In this document: piece after piece, positions 9,158 to 17,897 of the stretch
Position numbering within the stretch: position 1 is the stretch's first letter
How the letters are laid out: every line of letters begins with the position of its first letter
Assembly: GCA_030123565.1 (NCBI GenBank)
Contig: CP126122.1
Span: 2,990,800-3,054,799 of the forward strand
Length of the DNA stretch: 64,000 nt
Origin: Nitrospira sp.
GTDB taxonomy: Bacteria > Nitrospirota > Nitrospiria > Nitrospirales > Nitrospiraceae
Reading direction: 5' to 3'
Position numbers and translations under genes: made by a program
The notes under the pieces: generated by a model
What the model was told of the DNA's origin: nothing
The model's database searches: none
Seen by the model: the letters and a program-made list of their open reading frames with translations, nothing else

Positions 9158-9573
9158 AGGCCAGATTGAGGGGAGAAATGTTGTGACAGTATTATTTGAA
9201 GGGCCAAAATTCCCAGAACAAGCGGGTGCGTGTTCATGACGAGTGCATGCAAAGGCTTGTAGTGTTGGAACCCTGGTTTAATGCCGGCAACTATTAGCTG
9301 AAGGCTGCTCGCTTGCCCGGCAAGGGCGAGCGTAAGCCAGCATGCGGATTGCCAGCACTCTTTTCTGAAGAAGCATCCCAACAGCAAGAGGCCGACTCCA
9401 AGAGAAATGGGCAGGCTGCTTGTTCCGGCGAGAAACCCTTCTGAATCATAAAACTGAGGATCTCGTGACACCCAAATAAAGAAAAAGCAGCTGAGACCCC
9501 ACGTGAGAAATCGCAAGAGGCGTAGGGAGGATTGCGGAACCGATCGCGCAGAAAGACGCTCTTGGAGTAACAC
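9154..9573 (-). CDS. Small membrane protein coupled to a GT-C gene
   Basis: 139 residues with three to four hydrophobic helices (about 20-35, 53-68, 78-95 and 115-130). I recognise no family. The loop with DPQFYDSEGFLAGTSS is in the position of the first external loop of GT-C proteins, so it could be a remnant or accessory of such a transferase. It starts at a GTG and its stop overlaps the start of the downstream GT-C gene by four bases. It shares the low GC of that gene. Confidence 0.55.
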   Translation of the reverse strand: MLLQERLSARSVPQSSLRLLRFLTWGLSCFFFIWVSRDPQFYDSEGFLAGTSSLPISLGVGLLLLGCFFRKECWQSACWLTLALAGQASSLQLIVAGIKPGFQHYKPLHALVMNTHPLVLGILALQIILSQHFSPQSGL

Positions 9574-9663
9574 GGCTCGTCAGCTTCTCATCTGAAGTCT
9601 CACCAACACCCACTCACAGAAGGGCCACTGCTTGACAAAGCACCCTACGCCGGACCGACATCG

Positions 9664-11652
9664 TCATGTGGACGGTTTCGCAATCTTGAACAAAATGATT
9701 TTGTACGGTTGCCCGTCGTTGTCTATATTCTGTTCATACACAACCTCGCGCTTGACCGATTCAGCGATGGTCCATCTCTGCGTCGTGTCGTAATAAATAT
9801 AGTCGATCCCATATTTATTGATGACCGCATCGGTAATCACCGTGACGAGGCTCGGCTCCAGCAGGACCCGATCGGTCACTACATGGTTCTGGAGCCTCCG
9901 CCCAAAGAGCGGATAGTTCTTCAACTCATGGGACGCGTTCAGGATCACGCTGCCCGGCGGGAGTTCGTCTACGACCTTCGGTATTCCGTAGAAACTGCTC
10001 CGGCTCCAGTCACCCCGATAGGCGTGCATAGTCAATGATCGAATCGGTTTTGCCACGACAAGCAGCCCATCCAATACCATCGCTGTGAGAAACAACACGC
10101 CAGCCACCCGTTGCGCCCGTTCACTCATCAGCGACACGCCATAGGCCATCAGGGCAAATAGCACTCCGATCACGGGCAACAACGTCCGCAACATGTTGAA
10201 CACATAGAACCACCAATAACAGGCGATCAGCCCGGCCACCATCAGCGGATAGGCTGCCTTCGGCACCCGCCTGCCTCGCAGGGCCGACGCGAGGACAATC
10301 AGGACACAGACAAGCGTGAACACGGGAATAAACGTCGTAAAGACAGGACCAAATCCCCAATTCGATGAAAAATGATCGCCGGCGTACCAGCAATCTCTCC
10401 AGGGAGAGATCAACCATGAAGAAATGGAATGGGCGCCTGAATCCAGACATTCACCGTCATATTCTATTTCTGGACCAAAGAACGTCATCCGCTCATACAG
10501 GGCATCAATGGAAGCACCTACAACTTTGGATCCGCCAAAGGAGAAATGCAGTGGATGCATCGGATTGCCCGTAGCCAGCCAGTTTTGTAGATACCAATAG
10601 CAGGAGGGAACAAGACTGGACAGTACAAACGCGAGCATCATGGATGCTGCCCGACGTAACCGCGGCATGATGGATGCGGCTCGCGAGCCGAGGAAGAAGA
10701 ACGCCCCCCCTGCGCAGATCGCCGTCATCATCAGAAGCATCGGCACGAGAATGTATCGAGATCCAAGGGCAAGCCCGAACGCCAACCCCGCGAGAACAAT
10801 CTGCAGAGAAGTCCCTTTCTTCTCCGTCGACGGCTCACTTTCAAATGCCCAAAATAACAGGTACAAGGCACAGAGCCATCCATAGGCAACGAACATATCC
10901 ACATACAGATCCAGGGTATTGTGAAGGACAATGGGCATGGTGCCGAATCCAATCGCACCGAGACAGGCCCATTCGCGTGTCGCTCCAAACCGACGGGCAA
11001 AACCATACACAACCAGCAGGCTCAGCAGGGTGAACGGTACATAAGTGAAGGACAGGATTCTCTCTTCCCCGGTAAACAGGAGCAGCAGCGGCAACAATTC
11101 CGCATTCGAAGGCATTTGAAATTTCCAGGATTCATGGAGGAACTCCAACGTGCCCCCCTGAAACCATTTTGCGGCCAGAGGCAAGTGATACACCAACGTG
11201 TCCCATCCCAGCGGCGGTTTCGTCAGCGACTCCAGAAGGAAAATGCCGGCGATACCCGTCGCCACAGCCAGGCTCCATGCTCCGGCCGTTGACTTCAATC
11301 GCCACCACGGACACGGAATGGTCCCTCTTACCTCCCTCATCGCGGAACAGTCCTTGAACTCCGGCAATGTCTGATACGATCGTCTGACAACGAGATAGAT
11401 CAGCATCAACATTCCGGACAGGGGTAAGACGTGAACCATCGGCAGACCGTTCACACGTGCCACGACGCCCAATATATGCCAACTCGTAACGATGACGGCG
11501 GTGGAGACGACCGATCCCACGATCCAACGATCAACTGGCAATGGTCCGTGCAGGCGGGCGACAACCTGAGCCGCCGTGCGTCGACCGATCCCATAGGCGA
11601 ACCCAAGGGCAACGACGACACCGATCATATTCACAACATGCGGGAGACTCAC
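9664..11652 (-). CDS. GT-C type membrane glycosyltransferase
   Basis: 662 residues, strongly hydrophobic, with 12 or more predicted helices. The motif KPPLGWDTLVYHLPLAAKWFQ after the third or fourth helix (about residues 145-165) has the acidic residue and spacing of family 39/83-like GT-C enzymes. A soluble C-terminal part of about 100 residues (PKVVDELPPGSVILNASHEL) follows the last helix. Likely role: transfer of a sugar from a polyprenyl-phosphate donor on the periplasmic face. It ends at 9664, about 90 bases before the AT-rich pair of genes, and has normal regional GC. Confidence 0.75.
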   Translation of the reverse strand: MSLPHVVNMIGVVVALGFAYGIGRRTAAQVVARLHGPLPVDRWIVGSVVSTAVIVTSWHILGVVARVNGLPMVHVLPLSGMLMLIYLVVRRSYQTLPEFKDCSAMREVRGTIPCPWWRLKSTAGAWSLAVATGIAGIFLLESLTKPPLGWDTLVYHLPLAAKWFQGGTLEFLHESWKFQMPSNAELLPLLLLFTGEERILSFTYVPFTLLSLLVVYGFARRFGATREWACLGAIGFGTMPIVLHNTLDLYVDMFVAYGWLCALYLLFWAFESEPSTEKKGTSLQIVLAGLAFGLALGSRYILVPMLLMMTAICAGGAFFFLGSRAASIMPRLRRAASMMLAFVLSSLVPSCYWYLQNWLATGNPMHPLHFSFGGSKVVGASIDALYERMTFFGPEIEYDGECLDSGAHSISSWLISPWRDCWYAGDHFSSNWGFGPVFTTFIPVFTLVCVLIVLASALRGRRVPKAAYPLMVAGLIACYWWFYVFNMLRTLLPVIGVLFALMAYGVSLMSERAQRVAGVLFLTAMVLDGLLVVAKPIRSLTMHAYRGDWSRSSFYGIPKVVDELPPGSVILNASHELKNYPLFGRRLQNHVVTDRVLLEPSLVTVITDAVINKYGIDYIYYDTTQRWTIAESVKREVVYEQNIDNDGQPYKIILFKIAKPST

Positions 11653-11694
11653 ATTCGACCGGACATAGGGGGATTGAGAACGGAACGTAACAGA

Positions 11695-11901
11695 TCAACG
11701 GGCGATAACCGAGAAAACTTTCTGAAAAATGGCATGATACATTTCTCCGTACGTCACCAGAGCTTTACTTTGAAATACATAGACGATCAATGACAATGCA
11801 CACGATAGGGTAGCAAGAGCGCCCCATTTTTCATGGAGCTCTTCTCCAGACGGTCTCGTCGTGACAGACCGGGAAGAAGAATTGTCCTGGTCATCGTTCA
11901 T
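11695..11901 (-). CDS. Small single-helix membrane protein
   Basis: A possible 68-residue protein starting MNDDQDNSSSRSV at ATG 11901, with one hydrophobic helix (LATLSCALSLIVYVFQSK, about residues 31-48) and a short basic tail. It lies between a GT2 gene (stop at 11913) and a GT-C gene (start at 11652). The reading frame extends upstream into the GT2 gene, but the internal ATG just after the GT2 stop is the sensible start. The ribosome binding site is weak. No family recognised; it may be an accessory of the neighbouring membrane glycosyltransferase. Confidence 0.4.
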   Translation of the reverse strand: MNDDQDNSSSRSVTTRPSGEELHEKWGALATLSCALSLIVYVFQSKALVTYGEMYHAIFQKVFSVIAR

Positions 11902-11912
11902 CAAGATATACT

Positions 11913-12950
11913 CTACCCGGTCTGCTTCATACGCTTGCCCGCGTTCCGTGCTCGTGCGACATGCCCTCCCCACATCACAGTGAACGTTGCGGCGCTATAG
12001 AGGAAATACAACATGTGCATGGGCACGGTTGCAGCAGCGAACAGAAGCCCTTTTCGACGGAGGAAAAATGCGAACAGATCGCGGTTCAATGCCAAAAAGA
12101 CTCCAAGCAGCCCGATGATGAGGAACCAGATCGCGGGATGAAGCAGCGCCGCAGGGACGAGCACGAGAATTCCGCCCACGAGTCCTGCACTGATTCTCTG
12201 GGAGGTTTTCAAATTCAGGTCATTGACGAGTCCCTGTCTCTCCAGAATGAGTTGCGCCCACGGGATCGCTCGATAAAAAATATCGGCGCGCAGCAACGAA
12301 CCCATCCGCCACTCCTTCAGATGTTTGACCTGGATCGAGGGGTCCAGCACGATGCGATACCCGCGCGAATGCAGTCGGAATCCCAGTTCAATGTCCTCGA
12401 TGGACGGTTTCGGATAGCGGCGTTGGTCAAACCCTCCAAGTTCATCAAATATTTTTTTGAGAACGGCTCCGCATCCACCCCAGAAAGTCCTGGCCTCACG
12501 ATTCCCTTGTTGGTGAGTGAAATGGTGCAGGAGATTCTTGTACTGGGAGAGAAAATTCTCGGCACCCGGGCTGTCATCATACGATCCAAACACGGCGGCA
12601 ACCCCGGAGTCCTTGTGAAAGTGCGCGACCAGTTTAGAAACGGCATCGGGAGACACCACCACGTCGGCGTCCACGAAAACAAGGATATCCGCATCGGTCG
12701 CTGCGGCTCCCGCATTCCTCGCCGCGCCCGGACCTGATGGACCTGGGCAGTGCAACACCCGAGCGCCGAAGCCGGAAGCGATCGCCACCGAGCCATCCGT
12801 AGACCCGTTATCCACGACGATCAATTCATGATGGACGGAATTCCGAGCGGCGACAAGCGCCGAAAGGCAACAGGCCAACCCTGGGCCACCATTGTATACG
12901 GGAACGATGATCGCCACCAGCAAGGGCCGTTGGATCGCTGTCTCATTCAC
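11913..12950 (-). CDS. Family 2 glycosyltransferase with C-terminal membrane helices
   Basis: 345 residues. The GT-A domain shows AIIVPVYNGGPG at residues 12-24, VVDNGSTDGS, then RNAGAAATDADILVFVDADVV with the DxD metal motif, and a conserved FWGGCGAVLKK segment. After about residue 230 come three hydrophobic helices that anchor it in the inner membrane. Likely adds a sugar to a lipid-linked acceptor on the cytoplasmic face; the sugar is not predictable. It lies downstream of the wecB-like gene with a gap of about 70 bases and probably shares its transcript. Confidence 0.85.
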   Translation of the reverse strand: MNETAIQRPLLVAIIVPVYNGGPGLACCLSALVAARNSVHHELIVVDNGSTDGSVAIASGFGARVLHCPGPSGPGAARNAGAAATDADILVFVDADVVVSPDAVSKLVAHFHKDSGVAAVFGSYDDSPGAENFLSQYKNLLHHFTHQQGNREARTFWGGCGAVLKKIFDELGGFDQRRYPKPSIEDIELGFRLHSRGYRIVLDPSIQVKHLKEWRMGSLLRADIFYRAIPWAQLILERQGLVNDLNLKTSQRISAGLVGGILVLVPAALLHPAIWFLIIGLLGVFLALNRDLFAFFLRRKGLLFAAATVPMHMLYFLYSAATFTVMWGGHVARARNAGKRMKQTG

Positions 12951-13022
12951 CGAGCACCTACTCTCCCCCCTCCAACGGACCGGATAACTTCTATTCCCAT
13001 CGCGACAAGCAGGCCCGCCGGG

Positions 13023-14111
13023 CTATCTCCCATATTCCACCGATCTCGATATCAGACCATTCTCAAGAAGATCGACGATACGCGTTGCCGCGTCACCCTC
13101 CCCAAACAGAGGGGGCGGCTTCGACGTCGGCCAATCTGTTTTGAGTGTCGCGGCAAGAATGCGTTCGCAGTCGTTGCCGACGACGACATTCCAACCTGCA
13201 GCGACGGTCTCGATCCATTCGGTCTCCGTCCGCATCGTGATGCAAGGCACTCCAAAGAAGAACGCTTCTTTCTGAACGCCTCCTGAATCGGTCAATACCG
13301 CTCGCGCATTCTCTTCAAGCACGAGCATGTCCAAATATCCCACTGGATCGATCATCCGGACGTTCGATGTGGGCACGGCCTCTCCCTGAAGACACTGTCG
13401 AGTTCGAGGATGGACTGGAAAGACAACGGGCGCGTCGACCATCTGGAATACCGTCAGAAGGCTTCGAAGGACATCGGGGGTATCCGTATTGGAAGCCCGA
13501 TGGACGGTTGCAAGGAAATACTCCCGTGATGTAAGTCCCAATTTCTCCAGAATTCGAGACCGTTCACGCGCCGCCGCTGAAAATTGCAGCACCGCATCAT
13601 ACATCGTATCGCCCACCCAGTAGACTCCCTTTGTGACCCCTTCCCGAGCTAAATTCACCACGGCATTTTCCGTTGGGCATAACAAAAGATCGGCGCAGTG
13701 ATCGGTGAGCACGCGGTTATGCTCTTCAGGCATGGAACGGTTGAACGAACGTAGCCCGGCCTCAACATGGGCAAGCGGGATGCCCAGTTTGACCGACGCC
13801 ACTGCACCGGCAATGGTCGAGTTGGTATCACCATAGACCACCGTCACATCCGGCTTCTCAGCGATCAGCACTTCTTCGATACGGGCAAGCATCTCGCCGG
13901 TCTGCTTTCCGTGAGACCCCGAGCCGACACCCAGGTTATAGGCCGGTGGGCTCAGACCCATCTCATCGAAAAACACCTGGGACATTTGGTAATCATAGTG
14001 TTGGCCGGTATGGATGAGGACCTCTTTCTGTCCGGCCCGCTGAAGGGCTCGTGAAACCGGTACGGCCTTCACGAACTGCGGGCGTGCGCCGACTACGAAA
14101 GCGACCTTCAT
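13023..14111 (-). CDS. wecB: UDP-N-acetylglucosamine 2-epimerase (non-hydrolysing)
   Basis: 362 residues, the usual length. Hallmarks in order: VVGARPQFVKAVPV at the N-terminus, LIHTGQHYDYQMS, VVYGDTNSTIAG, HVEAGLRSFNRSMPEEHNR containing catalytic acidic residues and substrate contacts, FPVHPRTR, and LTDSGGVQKEAFF. It interconverts UDP-GlcNAc and UDP-ManNAc. The WbpI type instead acts on UDP-2,3-diacetamido-glucuronate, which would fit the WbpB-like gene overlapping it by four bases (ATGA at 14108-14111). I cannot decide between WecB and WbpI from sequence alone. Cytoplasmic. Confidence 0.9.
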   Translation of the reverse strand: MKVAFVVGARPQFVKAVPVSRALQRAGQKEVLIHTGQHYDYQMSQVFFDEMGLSPPAYNLGVGSGSHGKQTGEMLARIEEVLIAEKPDVTVVYGDTNSTIAGAVASVKLGIPLAHVEAGLRSFNRSMPEEHNRVLTDHCADLLLCPTENAVVNLAREGVTKGVYWVGDTMYDAVLQFSAAARERSRILEKLGLTSREYFLATVHRASNTDTPDVLRSLLTVFQMVDAPVVFPVHPRTRQCLQGEAVPTSNVRMIDPVGYLDMLVLEENARAVLTDSGGVQKEAFFFGVPCITMRTETEWIETVAAGWNVVVGNDCERILAATLKTDWPTSKPPPLFGEGDAATRIVDLLENGLISRSVEYGR

Positions 14112-15127
14112 GCTCCGATTCCGCCTCCGGTAATCTCACTCAGCTTGACCGGAATTCCCCCTCGATCCAGGGACAACTGGCTTGCCTGGAGGACAGTCAA
14201 CACGCGCAAGGCGCTTTCTCCGTCAGTGACGGGACGGACACCCTTTTGGATGCAGGAGACGAACTGTTCACATTCAAGGCGAAGTGGTTCGGTTTCTTCG
14301 AAAAAAAGTGTAGTTTCTGCAGTTTGTCGGGGAACGGGGAGTCCCGCCTTCCATTCGATCCCCTTGTCATAGATCTTGAGTTTCCCTTCTCGGGCCGTGT
14401 CATCGAACACGGCCATCTTGCGATCGCCGACGACCACAAGTTTCTGCTCCTTATAGGGATGCAGCCAGCTCACAAAGATGTGCGCCCTCACCCCTCCGTT
14501 GAACTCCAAATCCGTAACGGTCACATCGTGCACACCAGATTGAAGATACGTGCCCCCCATGGCTTGGACGGAGACAGGTGCGGCACCGATCACACTACAG
14601 ATCACCGCGATGTCGTGCGGCGCAAAACTCCACAGAATGTTTTCCACCTGCCGGACCTTGCCGAGATTGAGTCGATTCGAATAGATGTAGAGAATCCTGC
14701 CAAGTTCTTTGCGCAGGATCAGGTCTTTGAGCAACCTCACTGCCGGATGATACTCCAGAATGTGTCCCACCATCAGCGTCAGACCGGTTTTCCGGGATAA
14801 CTCGACCAACTCTGCCCCCTGGTCGTGCCGCAGAGACAACGGTTTTTCGACAAATACGTGTTTGCCCGCCTGGAGCGCAGCCTGTGCCTCTTCATAGTGC
14901 ATGGCCGCGGGGGTGGCGATCACGATACCGTGAACCGCCGGATCTTCCAGTACCTCCCCAAACCGTGTCGTGGCCCGAACCTGAGGGTAGAGCGTCGCTT
15001 GAGCTTTCAAAATCTTTTCGTCCTCATCGCAAATCACACTGAGAACACGCAACTGCGCGAAATTTCTGACCAGGTTTTTCCCCCAGTACCCACAACCGAT
15101 GACGGCAATTTGCGGATCAGTAATCAT
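14108..15127 (-). CDS. Gfo/Idh/MocA oxidoreductase, WbpB/WlbA-like
   Basis: About 339 residues. The NAD-binding N-terminus reads IAVIGCGYWGKNLVRNF, followed by the EKP motif (HVFVEKPLSLR), the segment GHILEYHPAVRLLK, and SNRLNLGKVRQVENILWSF with HD in FAPHDIAVI. These phrases are typical of the dehydrogenase that oxidises UDP-GlcNAc-uronate at C3 (WbpB/WlbA), the first step to diacetamido-uronic acids. ATG 15127 is preferred to the TTG 24 bases upstream, with GGGGGT seven bases before it. It overlaps the upstream gene by 11 bases and wecB by four. The aminotransferase (WbpE) and the UDP-GlcNAc dehydrogenase (WbpA) of that pathway are not in the window. Confidence 0.8.
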   Translation of the reverse strand: MITDPQIAVIGCGYWGKNLVRNFAQLRVLSVICDEDEKILKAQATLYPQVRATTRFGEVLEDPAVHGIVIATPAAMHYEEAQAALQAGKHVFVEKPLSLRHDQGAELVELSRKTGLTLMVGHILEYHPAVRLLKDLILRKELGRILYIYSNRLNLGKVRQVENILWSFAPHDIAVICSVIGAAPVSVQAMGGTYLQSGVHDVTVTDLEFNGGVRAHIFVSWLHPYKEQKLVVVGDRKMAVFDDTAREGKLKIYDKGIEWKAGLPVPRQTAETTLFFEETEPLRLECEQFVSCIQKGVRPVTDGESALRVLTVLQASQLSLDRGGIPVKLSEITGGGIGA

Positions 15128-16112
15128 TGGCGGTACCCCCGTGGGCTGCAACAGGCTGCGGCCGGCTGGTCACGAAACTTCGCCGACCATGCAGGTAAAA
15201 GAACAACCCGATCACGCTGACGAGCAGCAGACACATCCTCCACCCCAACATGATTTCGGCCCCGCTCGCGAGTCCTGCCACATGAAGCAGCCCGCCCAGG
15301 GCGGCTTCACCGACACCAAGACCTCCTGGAGTCAGCGGGATCTGATTGGCTAAAAATCCCAATGGAATGAGTATCGTCATGCGCCAGGAAAATCCTGTGG
15401 GATCGAGCGCAGCAGCAATCAACAGCATCACGCCTGCCGCGAGTGTATGGGTAAACAGGGAGAGAATCGTCGCCCCAGCCAGAATCGTGGGGTGTTTTCG
15501 ATACAGAGTGAGAGTGGCCAGGACCCGCTCCATTATCCGCCCTCCGGGGATGTGGGAGAAGCACCACTGTGCGAGCGGGTGCTCGCGTATCCATCTCGAA
15601 GATCCCGCGAACAGCGCAACCGTCAACCCGATCGCCAGCCCCAGCGCGGCCAACAACAGACCTTGGATGATGGGTACAGCGGCCAAATCCAAAAAGAAGG
15701 GCGCCACCATCAGGGGCCATATCAACATAGTGACCAGACCGATGATGCGATCGAACAGCACGATCGTTGTCAGTTCGGTCCTTCGACCCTGGTGTTCCGA
15801 CGCGGCGTAATAGATCCGCACCACATCTCCGCTCGCGGCGCCGGGCAGGAATGTGCTGAAGAACAATCCGATCAGCGAGAGTCGGTTCGAATCCCACAGG
15901 GAAAGGTCGAACCCCGCGGGTCGAACCAGGAGGCAAAACCGCCACGATGTCAGACAGGAATCCATCAGATAGACCACGACTGCCGTCAAGCTCAACGGCC
16001 ATGCAGCCGCGAGTCCGGACAGCGCCTGCCAACGAATGACGCCGGACTGCCCCAGGTAGGCCAGCAGAGCCACAGCTACGGCAAAACGACATACAGGCAG
16101 CCAGCGTCGCAT
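15117..16112 (-). CDS. YbhN/AglD-like integral membrane protein (LPG synthase TM family)
   Basis: 331 residues with about eight helices. The family signature is present: LSLIGLFFSTFLPGAASGDVVRIYYA, then LFDRIIGL, and near the C-terminus PLTPGGLGVGEAALGGLL. The family covers the membrane part of lysyl-phosphatidylglycerol synthases and stand-alone YbhN proteins found in many glycan clusters, where they may flip lipid carriers. The catalytic aminoacyl domain of LPG synthase is absent. It overlaps the WbpB-like gene by 11 bases and follows the GT-C gene after nine bases, so it is in the same operon. Confidence 0.85.
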   Translation of the reverse strand: MRRWLPVCRFAVAVALLAYLGQSGVIRWQALSGLAAAWPLSLTAVVVYLMDSCLTSWRFCLLVRPAGFDLSLWDSNRLSLIGLFFSTFLPGAASGDVVRIYYAASEHQGRRTELTTIVLFDRIIGLVTMLIWPLMVAPFFLDLAAVPIIQGLLLAALGLAIGLTVALFAGSSRWIREHPLAQWCFSHIPGGRIMERVLATLTLYRKHPTILAGATILSLFTHTLAAGVMLLIAAALDPTGFSWRMTILIPLGFLANQIPLTPGGLGVGEAALGGLLHVAGLASGAEIMLGWRMCLLLVSVIGLFFYLHGRRSFVTSRPQPVAAHGGTANDY

Positions 16113-16121
16113 CGCTCACTC

Positions 16122-17897
16122 TTAAAGGACGGCATCTCCGGGATGATCGGCGGTCACTTCACGTACTCGACCCAAGGCAAGACCGTAGGGAGCTTCGTAC
16201 CAAGGTTCGACCGCAGCGAGGCGGCCTGCTCTATCCTCTCGCATGAAGACCTGAACAGGGGGATTCACGCTGGCATACGACAGAAAGGGCCGATCCAGCC
16301 ACGGTATGAGCCGGGGAGTATGAAACTTTTCCACTAATCGATATCCCAATGTGCCATCCACCAATTGATCGAACAATTTTTTCGAGAACGGACTGATCGC
16401 CGAGTTCAAGCCGTTGCGCCATTCGAGCCGCTGACGCCCTTCATTCATATCCTGGGGAATCACCAAAATGAATTCCGGGCGGCTCTCTTTGATCGTCGCA
16501 ACCGCCTCCTTTTCATGCACGATGTTCAGATTTCGCACGTCGGCCCGCAAATGCGGCAATTTCGAGGCATAGCCGAAATGCATGACTCGATCTCCGGGGC
16601 TTAGATGTTGATCGAGCCATTCGCCCGCCGCATAGCGTGAATCCCTCAGCATATCGTGGGTAAGATCCACCGTTTGAAGCAACAACAACCCCGCCATGAG
16701 GCCGCAGGCCAAGGCAACCGGCAGACGCAACGCTGGAGAACTCAACGCTTGATCGACGGCGTACGCGGCAAAGTACGTCAGGGGCAGAGCCACCGGCAAC
16801 AGATAGTGGACGCGGCTCATTCCGACAGGAATCAGCATGAACAGAAAGCCGACGGAGGAGAGCAACATGACCAGGGATAATCGATCGCGCACAGTCGCAA
16901 GGAGAATCCCTGCGCAAGCAGTGAAAAACAAGGGTACGCTCACGACATCGAGTAGATAGCCGAACAGGTCCTGAAGTTGATGCACCGTTCCTGTCCAAGT
17001 CAACGGGTGACGAAGGTACAGTGCACGGGTCGTGCTTGCGGACGAAAGCTTCTCAAGATGCTGGGCAAAGCGGGCAGGATCGACGAGCACCCCGCTCATC
17101 ATGAAGTAGACAATGCACAATGAGACCAGAGCCGCCGCTATAGACGCCCACTTACTGCGCCAACCGAAGAACCGGTCTGCCTGTCCTGATTTCCATTGGA
17201 TCCAGACTAAGGCCGGAGACAATAAAATGAACGAGCCTGCCGATTGATCCTTCGTCGCCCCCGCCAACGCGACGAAGCTCCCGAGCCATAGACCCCGCTG
17301 CACCGTGAGTCCCCCGCGCAGACTCACCGCAACAACGGCCAAGCCAAGGCTCGTCCACCCCAGCACAGGCATATCAGGATTGGTCAGCTTCGCATAGTAG
17401 GACATGGGGAACAGCAGCATTGTAAAGACTGCGGCCAAACATCCTGCGCGCCGTCCCCATAAACCGCGAGCGCCGACGTACACGCCGACGACGGCCGCCA
17501 CACCCAGTATTATGGACAAAGACCGGCACAGGAGACCGAGAACTTCGAAGGCTCCGACCGGATCGACGAGACCGAAGGGAAAGGTGGGAGTCGGATGGGC
17601 GAATTGATCGGTGACCAACAACCACGCCATATAGGGCGCCATGGCACAGGCCATTAAAAAGTAGTGCCCCCAGGGATAGGCGACATTGCGATTGGGGGCC
17701 GGCGCGACGAATGTGTCGTGCATCTCCGCCAATGCCGCGAGCGGGGCCGCATCATCATTGCCCCAGGCATGGGTTCGTTCATAATTGGTCGCATGGGGGA
17801 GGCCCCACGTAATCCCCGGTAAATAGACGCAGACGGTCATCACGGCGAGACACACCGCGCACCGGTCTTTCACCAATCCCTTCAGGACACCACTCAT
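16122..17897 (-). CDS. GT-C type membrane glycosyltransferase (GT39-like)
   Basis: 591 residues with about 11 helices. The first external loop (about residues 28-75) contains HAWGNDDAAPLAALAEM, with adjacent acidic residues as expected for the catalytic site of dolichyl/undecaprenyl-phosphate-sugar dependent transferases. A soluble C-terminal domain begins near residue 420 (GEWLDQHLSPGDRVMHF). It overlaps the upstream deacetylase-carbamoyltransferase fusion gene by four bases, so the two are translationally coupled. Sugar and acceptor are unknown. Confidence 0.8.
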   Translation of the reverse strand: MSGVLKGLVKDRCAVCLAVMTVCVYLPGITWGLPHATNYERTHAWGNDDAAPLAALAEMHDTFVAPAPNRNVAYPWGHYFLMACAMAPYMAWLLVTDQFAHPTPTFPFGLVDPVGAFEVLGLLCRSLSIILGVAAVVGVYVGARGLWGRRAGCLAAVFTMLLFPMSYYAKLTNPDMPVLGWTSLGLAVVAVSLRGGLTVQRGLWLGSFVALAGATKDQSAGSFILLSPALVWIQWKSGQADRFFGWRSKWASIAAALVSLCIVYFMMSGVLVDPARFAQHLEKLSSASTTRALYLRHPLTWTGTVHQLQDLFGYLLDVVSVPLFFTACAGILLATVRDRLSLVMLLSSVGFLFMLIPVGMSRVHYLLPVALPLTYFAAYAVDQALSSPALRLPVALACGLMAGLLLLQTVDLTHDMLRDSRYAAGEWLDQHLSPGDRVMHFGYASKLPHLRADVRNLNIVHEKEAVATIKESRPEFILVIPQDMNEGRQRLEWRNGLNSAISPFSKKLFDQLVDGTLGYRLVEKFHTPRLIPWLDRPFLSYASVNPPVQVFMREDRAGRLAAVEPWYEAPYGLALGRVREVTADHPGDAVL

